Positions 52,883 to 61,740 are shown, counted from the stretch's first letter. The stretch: DNA of 64,000 nt from Actinobacteria bacterium UBA2272 (GCA_002347725.1 DDXA01000003.1:372001-436000), one strand, 5' to 3'. Program-made: numbers and translations. Notes: a model not told the origin generated them from the letters alone.

Positions 52883-54088
52883 CTACTCCAGCAGTGTCCA
52901 CGCACCGCCGGATGCAACGTAGCCGACAAGATCGTCGGCCGTCATGCCGTTGTGGTCGGTAGCCGAGAAGGTGAACACGCCGCCGATGCCGGCAAACCCG
53001 CTCGTCTTCTCGATCTCGTCACGAAGGTCTGCCGAGGTGAAGCCCTCGTCGAGCCTCTTCAGGGCCTCGACCACGAGATACAGGCCGTCGTAGGCGTGCC
53101 CTGCGAACGTGTTCGTCGGCGCCTCGCCGTACGTCTCGGTGTAGCGATCGATGAACGCGGTGGCGGCCTCATAGCTCTCGCTGCCGACGCCGTACGCTTC
53201 CGGTGCCAGGATCTTGCCGGCGAACATCACGACGCCCTCGGCAGCGTCAGCCGCACTGTCGACGAACTCCTGCCGCGCGATACCGTGACTGCCCACGAGC
53301 GGTATGTCCATACCGAGTTGCGCCATGTTCTTGGGCACGATCGACGACGCAGCGACCGACGACCACATGAGCACCACGTCGGCACCGGCGCCCTTGATCA
53401 CGGTGAGCTGGCCGGTCATGTCCGTATCGGCCGGCTTGAAGACCTGGTCGCTCACGACCTCGAGGCCGTAGTCGGCAGCCGTCTCGTTGACGAGCGCCTG
53501 GCCGTCCTTGCCGAAGCCGGTGTCCTCGGTGATGAGGCCGACCTTGGTGTGACCCTCGGCCTTGAGGTACTCGAGGGTCGTGTCCACCACGAGGGCATTG
53601 GACCACGGCGTCTGGAAGACGAGCGGGTCGAAGTCCTTCGTGATGACGAGGCTGCCGGCCAGCGACACCTGCGGAATGCCCGCCGCGTCGATGACGTCAC
53701 GCATCGCCATGCTCTGGCCTGTGCCGGTCGAGCCTATGATGGCCACGACGCCGTCCTGCTCGATGAGCTTCGTGGTCCGCGCGATCGCCTGGTCCACGTC
53801 GCTCGCGTCGTCCTCGATGATCACCTCGAGGGGATGGCCGTTGATGCCGCCTTCCTCGTTGATCCGCGCGACCTCCATGTCGATCGCGTTCTTCTCGGGC
53901 CCGCCGAGACCGGACTGCGCCCCGGTAAGCGACAGTACCGCGCCGACGACGTACGGCTCCTTCGGCTCGTCTCCCGCATCCGCCGGCGTCCCGTCCCCGT
54001 CACTCGTTGCCGTGCAGCCTCCCAAAGGCGCACTGACGAGCGCGAGAACGAGCGCTAGCACCAGCATGACCCACATCCGCTTGTGCAT
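52883..54088 (-). CDS. Branched-chain amino acid binding lipoprotein (first copy)
   Basis: This 401-residue lipoprotein has a hydrophobic signal ending in LGGC (Cys about 25), a Thr/Ser/Asp linker and a LivJ-type periplasmic binding fold. It is nearly a duplicate of the following gene. ATG 54088 follows a GAGGGTGAGGG site; an upstream ATG nine codons earlier lacks one. The paralogue pair implies two related substrates feeding one permease. Confidence 0.92.
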   Translation of the reverse strand: MHKRMWVMLVLALVLALVSAPLGGCTATSDGDGTPADAGDEPKEPYVVGAVLSLTGAQSGLGGPEKNAIDMEVARINEEGGINGHPLEVIIEDDASDVDQAIARTTKLIEQDGVVAIIGSTGTGQSMAMRDVIDAAGIPQVSLAGSLVITKDFDPLVFQTPWSNALVVDTTLEYLKAEGHTKVGLITEDTGFGKDGQALVNETAADYGLEVVSDQVFKPADTDMTGQLTVIKGAGADVVLMWSSVAASSIVPKNMAQLGMDIPLVGSHGIARQEFVDSAADAAEGVVMFAGKILAPEAYGVGSESYEAATAFIDRYTETYGEAPTNTFAGHAYDGLYLVVEALKRLDEGFTSADLRDEIEKTSGFAGIGGVFTFSATDHNGMTADDLVGYVASGGAWTLLE

Positions 54089-54159
54089 GTCCCTCACCCT
54101 CTCCGTCTCTGTCATTGCGCCCGCTCCGCCCCCCAGCGATGCGATAACGGGCCCCTACC

Positions 54160-54594
54160 CTACAGATGAACCGCGGTGATGTCCTCCTGGGACATCAGCT
54201 TCACCGGCCGGTCGCCCAGCAGGTGCAGCGCGCGGTCCACGTCCCCAACGTTGATCACGACGAACGTCGAGACCAGCGAGTAGACGTACTCTATGTTGAC
54301 GCCGGCCTCCGAGACGATCTTGAGCACACTCGCAAGGCCGCCGGGACGATCCGGCAGATCGATACAGATGACGTCATCCTCACGCACGGTGAAGCCTCCG
54401 TCCCGCAACACCGCAAGCGCATCCTCGGGCCTGTCGACCACGAGCCGCAGGATTCCGTACTCGGCGGTGTCCGAGACCGAGAACCCGCGAATATTGATCT
54501 CGTGGTCGCCGAGCAGCCCGGTGACCTCGCTCACCCTCCCCGATTCGTTGGCGATGAACACCGACAGTTGCCGGACGACCGCACGAGCGCTCAT
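54160..54594 (-). CDS. ACT domain protein (two tandem ACT domains)
   Basis: This 144-residue protein has two ACT domains: VFIANESGRVSEVTGLLGDHE with INIRGFSVSD (residues about 10-40), then IDLPDRPGGLASVLKIVSEA with GVNIEYVYS. It probably binds an amino acid. Similar tandem-ACT genes often follow iorB or paaK in anaerobes. The ATG overlaps the iorB stop. A regulatory role within the amino-acid oxidation operon is inferred. Confidence 0.88.
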   Translation of the reverse strand: MSARAVVRQLSVFIANESGRVSEVTGLLGDHEINIRGFSVSDTAEYGILRLVVDRPEDALAVLRDGGFTVREDDVICIDLPDRPGGLASVLKIVSEAGVNIEYVYSLVSTFVVINVGDVDRALHLLGDRPVKLMSQEDITAVHL

Positions 54595-55181
54595 AGCTCA
54601 CAGACTCCTTCCGCGCAGGCGCGCCTGCCGAGCGCGAACGCCCGCAGGTTGGCCTCCACCGTCTTCGGCGGCACACGCTTCTCTATCACCGATGTCCACG
54701 TGGCCTCGGCGAACGGCAGCCCATATGAGGCAGCGCCGAGCAACACGACATTGGCCGAGCGCGGGCTCCCCGCCTCGCACGCGAGCGCCTCGGCATCGAG
54801 TAGCACGGCACCCTCTGCGATAAGCGCCGGCTCCAGGTCCACCGGAGCGGGCAGGTCGCCGATGAGTACGGGCAGCGGCGCCACCATGCGCCGGTTGACC
54901 ACGAGACGGCCTCCGGGACGCAGGTACGGCAGCGTGCGCGCCCCTTCGATGATCTCGAACGCGATGAGGTGATCGGCCATCCCCCTGTCGATCACGGGAG
55001 AGAAGACCTCCTCACCGAAGCGCACGACGGTATCCACCGAGCCGCCCCGTTGCGCCATGCCGTGGACCTCCGAGAGCTTGACCTCGTGCCCCTCGGCTAC
55101 GGCCACCTTGGCGAGCACGTCACCGGCGAGAATGGTGCCCTGACCGCCGACGCCCGCGAGAACGACCGTCGTCGCGCCCAT
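54591..55181 (-). CDS. iorB: Indolepyruvate:ferredoxin oxidoreductase, beta subunit
   Basis: This 196-residue subunit belongs to the POR gamma domain family, with VLAGVGGQGTILAGDVLA near the N-terminus and SEVHGMAQRGGSVDTVVRFG. It works with IorA to oxidise aryl 2-oxoacids to acyl-CoA and reduced ferredoxin. Its start overlaps the end of iorA by one base. Confidence 0.95.
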   Translation of the reverse strand: MGATTVVLAGVGGQGTILAGDVLAKVAVAEGHEVKLSEVHGMAQRGGSVDTVVRFGEEVFSPVIDRGMADHLIAFEIIEGARTLPYLRPGGRLVVNRRMVAPLPVLIGDLPAPVDLEPALIAEGAVLLDAEALACEAGSPRSANVVLLGAASYGLPFAEATWTSVIEKRVPPKTVEANLRAFALGRRACAEGVCEL

Positions 55182-56929
55182 CAGACACCTCCGATGTCAC
55201 ACGACGGACCGACCTGCACGATCGCATCGAACCTGCAGACCTGCACGCACTGCGAGCAGCCGACACACAGGGTGGTGTCGATGACCGCCCGCCCGTTCTC
55301 GTCATACGAGATGGCGGGGCAGCCCAGCCGCACGCACGCGCCGCACTTGGTGCACGACTCCTCGTCGACTGCGAAGGGATCTTTGTGTTCCTTGACGATC
55401 AGCGCACACGGCGCCTTGGCTATGATGACGCTCAGGTGATCCTGGGCTACCTCGTGCTTGAGCACGGCCAGCGTGGCATCGAGGTCGTGCGGGTCCACAA
55501 CACGCACCGATGCGGCACCGAGAGCGCCACAGAGCGCCTCAAGATCCACAGCCGGTGCCGGATCCCCACCCAGGGCGACGCCACTTACGGGATTGCCCTG
55601 ATGCCCGGTCATGGCTGTTGTGCGGTTGTCCAGCACGACCACCGTGGCGCAGCTCCCCGTGTACGCCATGTGCAGAAGACCCGTGATGCCCGAGTGCGCG
55701 AAGGTCGAATCGCCGATCACGGCGACGACAGGACGGTCGGCCGAGCCGACGAGCTCCATCCCCCGGGCCATACCGATACTCGCGCCCATGCACACGCAGC
55801 TGTCCATCGCCTTGAGCGGTGGCAGGGCGGCAAGCGTGTAGCACCCGATATCGCCGATGACGATGGCGCGCATCTTTGCCAGACCATGGAAGATCCCCCG
55901 GTGTGGACAGCCCGGACACAGCAGCGGCGGCCGTGGAGGCAGATCGGGGATCGGCTCGCGCGTGGCGGGAACCTCACCGCCAAACGCGACTGCGATGGCC
56001 ATCGGCGAGAGCTCGCCGATCGTCGGCAGTCCGGTGTCTACGAGGTCGACACCCAGCGCCTTCAGCCTGAGGGTCAGGTAAGGGTCCAGCTCCTCAACGA
56101 CCGCGAGACGCTCGACCCTCGACCTGAAGTCGAGGAGGAGGCGGTCCGGCAGCGGGTTCACAAGTCCGATCTTCAAGACCGAGGCATCAGGGAGCGCTTC
56201 GCGAACGTACTGATAGGCGATGCCTGAGGTCACAATGCCAAGTGACGCGTCGCGCATCTCGACACGGTTCTCGGAAGCCGTCTCCGCGTACGCCTGGAGT
56301 GCAGTCATCCTCGACTCGAGGTCGATACGCCGCAGTCGAGCGTTGCCCGGCATCATGACGAACTTCGGCGGGTGGGAAGCGTAGGAACTGCCGACCATCT
56401 CGCTGCGTTCCCCCACCTCAACGAGCGTCTTGGCGTGCGAGATGCGGGTGGTCATGCGCACGATGACGGGTACGTCGTAGGCTTCGGAGATCCGAAACGC
56501 GCTGATAACGTACTCAAGCGCCTCCTGGCTGTCAGATGGCTCAAGAAGCGGCACGTGAGCGGCCGCCGCGTGGTTGCGCGTATCCTGCTCGTTCTGAGAG
56601 CTGTGCATGCCGGGGTCGTCGGCCACGAGGTATACCAGCCCGCCGGTCACCCCGGTGTACGCCTGTGTGTAGAGGACGTCTGCCGCAACGTTGAGCCCGA
56701 CGTGCTTCATCGTCACGAGCGTCCGCCTGCCGCCGAGCGACACCCCGCCCGCTACCTCGGCCGCCACCTTCTCGTTGGGCGCCCACTCACACCGCACGCT
56801 ATCGTAGCGGACGAGGCTCTCGAGGACCTCGGTTGAAGGAGTCCCGGGATAGCCCACGCCGACCGCGACACCGGCTTCCCAGGCGCCACGTGCCACGGCC
56901 TCGTTGCCCGACAACAGGGTACGCGACAC
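55181..56929 (-). CDS. iorA: Indolepyruvate:ferredoxin oxidoreductase, alpha subunit
   Basis: This 582-residue subunit has the pyruvate-oxidoreductase N-terminal domain (LLSGNEAVARGAWEAGVAV, YPGTPSTEVLE), a TPP-binding domain (GDSTFAHSGITGL, LDNRTTAMTGHQ) and a C-terminal two-[4Fe-4S] ferredoxin domain with CTKCGACVRLGC and CVGCSQCVQVC. GTG 56929 is chosen because GGAGG lies 5 bases upstream; the upstream open frame overlaps the NlpC gene end and is not IorA-like. Confidence 0.95.
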   Translation of the reverse strand: MSRTLLSGNEAVARGAWEAGVAVGVGYPGTPSTEVLESLVRYDSVRCEWAPNEKVAAEVAGGVSLGGRRTLVTMKHVGLNVAADVLYTQAYTGVTGGLVYLVADDPGMHSSQNEQDTRNHAAAAHVPLLEPSDSQEALEYVISAFRISEAYDVPVIVRMTTRISHAKTLVEVGERSEMVGSSYASHPPKFVMMPGNARLRRIDLESRMTALQAYAETASENRVEMRDASLGIVTSGIAYQYVREALPDASVLKIGLVNPLPDRLLLDFRSRVERLAVVEELDPYLTLRLKALGVDLVDTGLPTIGELSPMAIAVAFGGEVPATREPIPDLPPRPPLLCPGCPHRGIFHGLAKMRAIVIGDIGCYTLAALPPLKAMDSCVCMGASIGMARGMELVGSADRPVVAVIGDSTFAHSGITGLLHMAYTGSCATVVVLDNRTTAMTGHQGNPVSGVALGGDPAPAVDLEALCGALGAASVRVVDPHDLDATLAVLKHEVAQDHLSVIIAKAPCALIVKEHKDPFAVDEESCTKCGACVRLGCPAISYDENGRAVIDTTLCVGCSQCVQVCRFDAIVQVGPSCDIGGV

Positions 56930-56976
56930 GAACACCTCCGAGCGGATAGGGTGCCTGGGATGCGGCGATTCGTTGA

Positions 56977-56985
56977 ATGATAGCA
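56977..56985 (-). promoter_or_regulatory. Extended -10 candidate for the ior-liv-paaK operon
   Basis: On the minus strand TGC-TATCAT lies 47 bases before the iorA start. No -35 is evident. Confidence 0.45.
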
Positions 56986-57000
56986 CAGCAGACATGCAGC

Positions 57001-57019
57001 AACCCGGCTGCGCCGGGTT
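57001..57019 (-). terminator. Terminator-like hairpin after the NlpC/P60 gene
   Basis: AACCCGG and CCGGGTT pair perfectly around CTGCG, 13 bases past the stop of the minus-strand hydrolase and upstream of the iorA promoter. Confidence 0.65.
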
Positions 57020-57032
57020 CGCGACGCCAGCA

Positions 57033-58157
57033 CTAGAACCTCGAGGCTCCGACGTAGTCGCCCTTGCTCGTGATGCGATCGACGAGCGAGGCCACGCGCA
57101 CCACATCGCCGGTCTGCGGTGCGTGGAGGTAGTTGCCGTCACCGACGTAGATTCCCACGTGATGCACGCGGGCCGGGTCGGCATCGCGCGCGAAGAACAC
57201 CAGGTCACCGGGCACGAGCATGTCGAGCCGATCGGGTGGGATGTGCTTGCCCACCTGGTACTGGCTCCGGCTGGTCCTCGGCAGGCTCACGCCGATCTGG
57301 CGGTAGCAGTAGCTCGTAAGTCCCGAGCAATCGAACCCCGTGGGCGTCGAGCCTCCCCACACGTACGGGACACCGAGATACTGCAGCGCCACCGCGACGA
57401 CATCGGGCCTGCCCGGGCCGAGTTCGGATACATCCGCAGCGTCCCGGCCACCGGTCGCGTACTGGGCCGCCAGCGCGGCAGCACGCGCAGCACGCTCCTC
57501 CGCAAGTCGCCGCTGGCGATCTTCCTCTTCCGTGATCAGACGTCTGATCTCGGCATCAAGCGCGGCGACGTAGCGCTCCTGAGCGGCGATATCGGCCTCG
57601 ATCTGCTCGGCACGCGCCTCCGTCTCGCGCTGAAGCGCGAGTTGCTCGGCTTCGCGCTGGGCGAGCGACAGGCGCGTGGCCTCCACGCGCGCCCGGGCGG
57701 CCTTCACGCTCGCGACGGCCTGAGCATCGGAGCGGTTGATGCGGACCGCGAGATCGACCCGCACGAGGAAGTCCTGGAACGAGCGCACCCCGACGAACAC
57801 GTCGAGCACGCTCGTGCCTCCGTCCTTGTAGATGTTCGCGGCCCGCCTGCCGAGGGTGGCCTTGGCTTCGGCAAGGTCAGACTCGGCCCGCTCGAGATCG
57901 CTGCGCGTCTGGCGGATGCTCTCCCGGGTCGAGTCGAGCGCCTCGGAGATCGCGTTGTACTCCTCCACCTGGATCTCGAGGTCCTCGTTCATCGTGTCGA
58001 GAGCCTCGCGCGCCGCTGTGGCCTCCGCCTGCGTCGCCTCGATCTCAGGAGTGGCGGGTGTGGCGACCGCGGAGGTCGCCGGGCACAGCGTGAGACTCGC
58101 CGTCATCGCGACCGCGAGCGCAGCGTTGAGGGATCGTGCCGACGGGCCGGTCCGCAT
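57033..58157 (-). CDS. Secreted coiled-coil NlpC/P60 peptidoglycan hydrolase
   Basis: This protein of about 374 residues has a signal peptide (to AVATPATPE), a long antiparallel coiled coil to about residue 210 and a C-terminal NlpC/P60 domain. The catalytic Cys is in GFDCSGLTSYCYRQIG, and the His in VHHVGIYVGDG. The domain plan resembles RipA/CwlO-type DL-endopeptidases, whose coiled coil is activated by FtsEX. The start is taken at the second of two adjacent ATGs because GGAGG lies 4 bases before it; a start 24 bases further up lacks a site. Confidence 0.9.
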   Translation of the reverse strand: MRTGPSARSLNAALAVAMTASLTLCPATSAVATPATPEIEATQAEATAAREALDTMNEDLEIQVEEYNAISEALDSTRESIRQTRSDLERAESDLAEAKATLGRRAANIYKDGGTSVLDVFVGVRSFQDFLVRVDLAVRINRSDAQAVASVKAARARVEATRLSLAQREAEQLALQRETEARAEQIEADIAAQERYVAALDAEIRRLITEEEDRQRRLAEERAARAAALAAQYATGGRDAADVSELGPGRPDVVAVALQYLGVPYVWGGSTPTGFDCSGLTSYCYRQIGVSLPRTSRSQYQVGKHIPPDRLDMLVPGDLVFFARDADPARVHHVGIYVGDGNYLHAPQTGDVVRVASLVDRITSKGDYVGASRF

Positions 58158-58232
58158 CATGCCTCCGTGCTGCGTCGTCATGGTGTGTCCAGAGGGTGGC
58201 CGGAACCGGAAGAACAGGCCTCCTACCTGCGG

Positions 58233-58241
58233 ATTGTATCA
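58233..58241 (-). promoter_or_regulatory. Extended -10 candidate for the NlpC/P60 gene
   Basis: Minus strand TGA-TACAAT. The same nine bases precede the RsiG-like gene at 62888-62896. Confidence 0.5.
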
Positions 58242-58262
58242 CACGACTCCGCCGCGCCGTTC

Positions 58263-58271
58263 TGCTACCAT
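58263..58271 (+). promoter_or_regulatory. Extended -10 candidate for the RlpA-like gene
   Basis: TGC-TACCAT lies 38 bases before the start and is identical to the dapL element at 35632-35640. Confidence 0.5.
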
Positions 58272-58309
58272 GTGGAGGCGCGTCCCGCAGCCTCACGGCA
58301 GGAGGAGCG

Positions 58310-59416
58310 ATGCGCATTGCGGTAGGCATGAGGTCCGCCACGGTGCTGCTCGTGCTCGTCGCGAGTGCGGTGCCGATCGCCTACGCCCAGGAGGCCGCAA
58401 CAGAGCCGACGGCCGCCGCCGGATCGTCGATACCGTTCGCAGGGCTGAGCGGAGACGTCAAGCGGGTCCAGGGCGAACTCGATGAAGCGACCGCACGCGC
58501 CCTGGCACTCGAGGATGAGATCGAAGCGCTGCAGGCCGACCAGCGCGCGCTCACCGAGCGTCTGGCGGTCACCTCGGAACGCATCCGCGACCAGCGCAGC
58601 GAACTCGACGCGGCCGAGATGCGTCTGGCCGAGGCGCGAAGCCGCTACCAGGCCCGACTCGTCGAGGTTTACAAGCGAGGACCCGCCAGCACCATCGCCC
58701 TGCTGCTCTCCTCGGACACCATCGCCGACTTCGTGTCGCGCGCCTCCGTGCTCGCCCGCATCGCCGAGGGTGACAGCCGTGTCGTCTCCGACCTGACGGT
58801 GGCCGTCGCTGATGCGCGCTACCAGGCCGGCAAGCTCGACGACCTCCTGGCCCAGGATCGCGAACTCCAGAGTATCCAGGCAGAACGTGTCGCCGCTGCC
58901 GAGCGCGCGCTTGCCGACCAGGAGGCGCTCGTCGCCGAGCTCACCGTGGAGGCACGCGAGGCGGTGCTCGCCGCCCGTCGGCTCAACGCGACGACGCGGA
59001 GCCAGTGGCAGTCCTCGTCGGTCCCACTCGAGACTGCCATCCCCCGGGCGACCGCTACCGTTTCACCCTACACGGAAGCGACGTACATCGTCTCGGCGTA
59101 CATGCCCCGGGCGTACAAGACGACCGGCACGTCCTGGACGGCCGTCTGCAGTTGGTACGGACCGGGCTTCCACGGGAGAAGGACCGCGTCGGGCCAGGTC
59201 TTCAACGAGAACGACCTCACCTGTGCCTCGCGCACGCTGCCCTTTGGCACCGTCCTGGCCCTCACGCGCGGCGACAACCGGATCATCGTGTACGTGAACG
59301 ACCGCGGTCCGTTCATCGCCGGCCGGGATCTCGACTTATCGAAGGCCGCTGCGCAGGCACTCGGCTTTGGCGGCGTCGCCTCCGTGCACGCCGAGATCGT
59401 CGTACCGGAGAACTGA
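58310..59416 (+). CDS. Secreted coiled-coil protein with RlpA-like double-psi beta-barrel
   Basis: This 368-residue protein has a signal peptide (to AYAQEA), a coiled-coil region at about residues 45-225 resembling the CwlO N-terminal domain, a short linker and a C-terminal RlpA/DPBB domain: CSWYGPGFHGRRTASGQVFN, SRTLPFGTVLALT, VNDRGPF and DLSKAAAQALG. RlpA proteins are septal lytic transglycosylases; the acid residues needed are plausible here but not proven. It is divergent from the NlpC/P60 gene, which has the same coiled-coil plan. GGAGGAG precedes the ATG. Confidence 0.87.
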   Translation: MRIAVGMRSATVLLVLVASAVPIAYAQEAATEPTAAAGSSIPFAGLSGDVKRVQGELDEATARALALEDEIEALQADQRALTERLAVTSERIRDQRSELDAAEMRLAEARSRYQARLVEVYKRGPASTIALLLSSDTIADFVSRASVLARIAEGDSRVVSDLTVAVADARYQAGKLDDLLAQDRELQSIQAERVAAAERALADQEALVAELTVEAREAVLAARRLNATTRSQWQSSSVPLETAIPRATATVSPYTEATYIVSAYMPRAYKTTGTSWTAVCSWYGPGFHGRRTASGQVFNENDLTCASRTLPFGTVLALTRGDNRIIVYVNDRGPFIAGRDLDLSKAAAQALGFGGVASVHAEIVVPEN

Positions 59417-59420
59417 CGCG

Positions 59421-59936
59421 TTACGCGACGTGGATGAGCGACACGATCCGCGATTCGCCGAGCTTGTCGCGTCCACCGAGGAAGTCGAGTTCGATCAGGA
59501 ACGCGAATCCGACCACGGTAGCGCCCATCTCGTGGACCAGGGCCGCCTTGGCCGCCGCTGTGCCACCGGTCGCCAGCACGTCGTCCACGATCAGCACGCG
59601 GTCACCGGGGCCGAACGCGTCGGTGTGCACCTCGAGCGAGTCGGTACCGTACTCCAGCTCATAGGTGTGTGCGGTGGTGGCAGATGGCAACTTGCCCGGC
59701 TTGCGCGCAGGCACGAACCCGGCGCCGAGCTTGTAGGCCAGCGCGCCGCCGAAGATGAAGCCGCGAGCCTCGGCTCCGAGAACCTTGGAAACCTCGGCAT
59801 CTTCATAGCCGGCAGCGATCGTGTCTATCGCCCCGCGGAAGCCCTCCGGGCTTGCGAGTAGCGGCGTGATGTCCTTGAAGACGATGCCCTCTTTCGGGAA
59901 GTCGTGGATGTCCCTGATGTAGTGCTCGAGGTTCAC
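59421..59936 (-). CDS. apt: Adenine phosphoribosyltransferase
   Basis: This 171-residue enzyme converts adenine and PRPP to AMP. The N-terminal YIRDIHDFPKEGIVFKDITPLL, quoted here as HDFPKEGIVFKDITPLL, the segment GFVPARKPGKLP and the PRPP loop VLIVDDVLATGGTA are diagnostic. The GTG start has AAGGAG 5 bases upstream. hpt lies 97 bases upstream; with the two NCS2 permeases this gives purine salvage. Confidence 0.96.
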   Translation of the reverse strand: MNLEHYIRDIHDFPKEGIVFKDITPLLASPEGFRGAIDTIAAGYEDAEVSKVLGAEARGFIFGGALAYKLGAGFVPARKPGKLPSATTAHTYELEYGTDSLEVHTDAFGPGDRVLIVDDVLATGGTAAAKAALVHEMGATVVGFAFLIELDFLGGRDKLGESRIVSLIHVA

Positions 59937-60033
59937 GGCAGGCTCCTTCGTGATGGTCGGTTCCAGAGTGTAGCGTAGCCGCTCGAGGCCCGGTCGACCA
60001 GCGCCGTCTGCGGGCGGCTCTCCATGGCGCTGC

Positions 60034-60582
60034 TCAGGCCTCCCACACCGCCTCCTTGAGCGTCGCGATGTACCCCGTGTTACGCCACAACCCGCCCAGG
60101 TCGAGCCCGTAGCCGACGAGGAAGCGATCCGGAACGGAGAACCCGCGGTACGTGATAGGCAGGTCGACAAGCCGGCGTGCGTCCTTGTCGAGCAGCGTGC
60201 ACACCGCCAGACTCGCGGGCCGACGCTGGCGCAGCACGCGGAGCAGGTAGTTGAGGGTAAGGCCAGTGTCGATGATGTCCTCTATCACGAGCACATCGCG
60301 GTCCTCGATGGCCTCGTCGAGGTCCTTGGTGATCGCTACCGAGCCGGTCGACTGTGGGCCGTATGACGAGATCGCCATGAAGTCGAGCGTGAGAGGAAGA
60401 TCGATCTCACGACACAGATCGGAGAGGAAGAAGAGCCCTCCTTTGAGCACGGTCACCAGGACGAGGTCGCGGCCGGCATAGTCGGTTGCGACCTCGTGCC
60501 CGAGCCGGGTGACCGCTTCGGCTATCTCGGCGTCGGTCAGGAGCACCCGGTCCATGCGTGCATCCGGCAGGACCGTGGTCAT
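60034..60582 (-). CDS. hpt: Hypoxanthine phosphoribosyltransferase
   Basis: This 182-residue enzyme salvages hypoxanthine and guanine. It shows VLKGGLFFLSDL, DFMAISSYG, the PRPP motif VLVIEDIIDTGLT and DKDARR. GGAGGG lies 7 bases before the ATG. It overlaps the end of the upstream nuclease-fold gene by 4 bases. Confidence 0.96.
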   Translation of the reverse strand: MTTVLPDARMDRVLLTDAEIAEAVTRLGHEVATDYAGRDLVLVTVLKGGLFFLSDLCREIDLPLTLDFMAISSYGPQSTGSVAITKDLDEAIEDRDVLVIEDIIDTGLTLNYLLRVLRQRRPASLAVCTLLDKDARRLVDLPITYRGFSVPDRFLVGYGLDLGGLWRNTGYIATLKEAVWEA

Positions 60583-61022
60583 GAGCCACCCTCCCCGGTG
60601 CCGGTGGCCGCCTCGAGTCCTCCGCCCTCGCTGTGCTCGCGCTCGGCGACCGGGATGCCGTACTTGAAGAGGAGTTTCCGAAAGTCCCTCTGGTACAGGA
60701 TCTTGATCGACACGTCGGGGTAGAGCTCCTTCAGACGCCGGACCTTCCGGTTCTTCTTGGTCACCAGCTTCTGACTCATCGTTGTGAGCTCGATATACAG
60801 TTCGAACTCGGGCAGGTAGAAGTCGGGCGCGAACGATGCGAGCACGTTGCCGTGCTTGTCCCACTCCAGCGGGAAGGTGGTGGGCTCGTACTCCCATGCG
60901 ATCCGATAGAAGTCGAGTATCTGCGCGGCCACCCTCTCACTCGGGTGCGCGAACCGCGTGCCGGCGACCTTGTCGGATACCGGCAGGTCGTCAGCTATGG
61001 TGTCAAGCGATTCGTCGGTCAT
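60579..61022 (-). CDS. Conserved protein with probable PD-(D/E)XK nuclease-like fold
   Basis: This 147-residue protein has a pattern like the restriction-endonuclease fold: SERVAAQILDFYRI, then FAPDFYLPEFELYIELTTM with a candidate D...E-x-T core, then VTKKNRKVRRLKELYP and an IKILYQRDF strand. The usual lysine of the ExK motif is not obvious. The protein is coupled to hpt by a 4-base overlap. A nuclease activity is not established. Confidence 0.65.
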   Translation of the reverse strand: MTDESLDTIADDLPVSDKVAGTRFAHPSERVAAQILDFYRIAWEYEPTTFPLEWDKHGNVLASFAPDFYLPEFELYIELTTMSQKLVTKKNRKVRRLKELYPDVSIKILYQRDFRKLLFKYGIPVAEREHSEGGGLEAATGTGEGGS

Positions 61023-61027
61023 CGTGC

Positions 61028-61738
61028 TCAGTTGACATCCTCGAACGTGCGCGAGACGGCACGTCTCATCATGTGTTCCTTGAGCTCGCCGGTGCGGCGC
61101 ATGAGCTCGGCGAGCGTCTCCACGAGCTTCTGGCGCGCCTCGGGAGTGCGGTGCCGCATGGCGGGCATCAGGATCTGCTGGAAGAACGCAGCTTCGCGTT
61201 CGGCGAACGTCTCATACATGCGCATGTGCCGGGGCTCGATGCCAAAGCGCCTGAGATCCCAACAGGTGTGCGCGATCCTGACGTCCGGCCCGGGGAGTTC
61301 GTCACCACGCTCGCCGGCCACGAGCGTCACGATACCGAACGATGCCAGTTCGCGAATGAACGCCGACGGCAGCCCCAGCATATCCGGCGCCCGATCCACC
61401 GGAACGGTCTCCGCATCCTCAAGCGGCAGCGAGAGGATCTCCGAGGACTCGATCGCCGGCTTGAGCTCCGGCGGCAGCTTGCCCTTGTCGAAGTCCTCGA
61501 GTCGCTCTCGAATGACTGCGAGCGGCATGAAGTGCTCCTTCTGGAGACGCAGCACCAGTTCCAGTCTTTGCACGTCGGCAGGGCGGAACATGCGATACCC
61601 GCCGGCCGTCCGCTCGGGGGTGATCAGCTGCTCGTCTTCGAGGAACCGTACCTTGGATATGCTCAGGTCAGGAAACGTCGGCTGGAGTTGCTCGACCACT
61701 TCGCCGATGGTCAGATACTCGCGCGCTCGGCGGGCCAT
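61028..61738 (-). CDS. MerR family transcriptional regulator (FtsR-like)
   Basis: This 236-residue protein has an N-terminal MerR winged helix (YLTIGEVVEQLQPTFPDLSI, SKVRFLEDEQLI and GGYRMFRPADVQRLELVLRL) and a long C-terminal domain with no Cys cluster or drug-binding fold. Gene order and domain plan match the GarA-MerR pair of Actinobacteria (Rv1827-Rv1828; FtsR in Corynebacterium activates ftsZ). The target here is unknown. Confidence 0.82.
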   Translation of the reverse strand: MARRAREYLTIGEVVEQLQPTFPDLSISKVRFLEDEQLITPERTAGGYRMFRPADVQRLELVLRLQKEHFMPLAVIRERLEDFDKGKLPPELKPAIESSEILSLPLEDAETVPVDRAPDMLGLPSAFIRELASFGIVTLVAGERGDELPGPDVRIAHTCWDLRRFGIEPRHMRMYETFAEREAAFFQQILMPAMRHRTPEARQKLVETLAELMRRTGELKEHMMRRAVSRTFEDVN

Positions 61739-61740
61739 GG

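Noticed and set aside
56930..57208. Longer iorA start giving a 675-residue protein
   Set aside because: The extra part overlaps the end of the NlpC/P60 gene on the same strand and its terminator, and does not resemble IorA.
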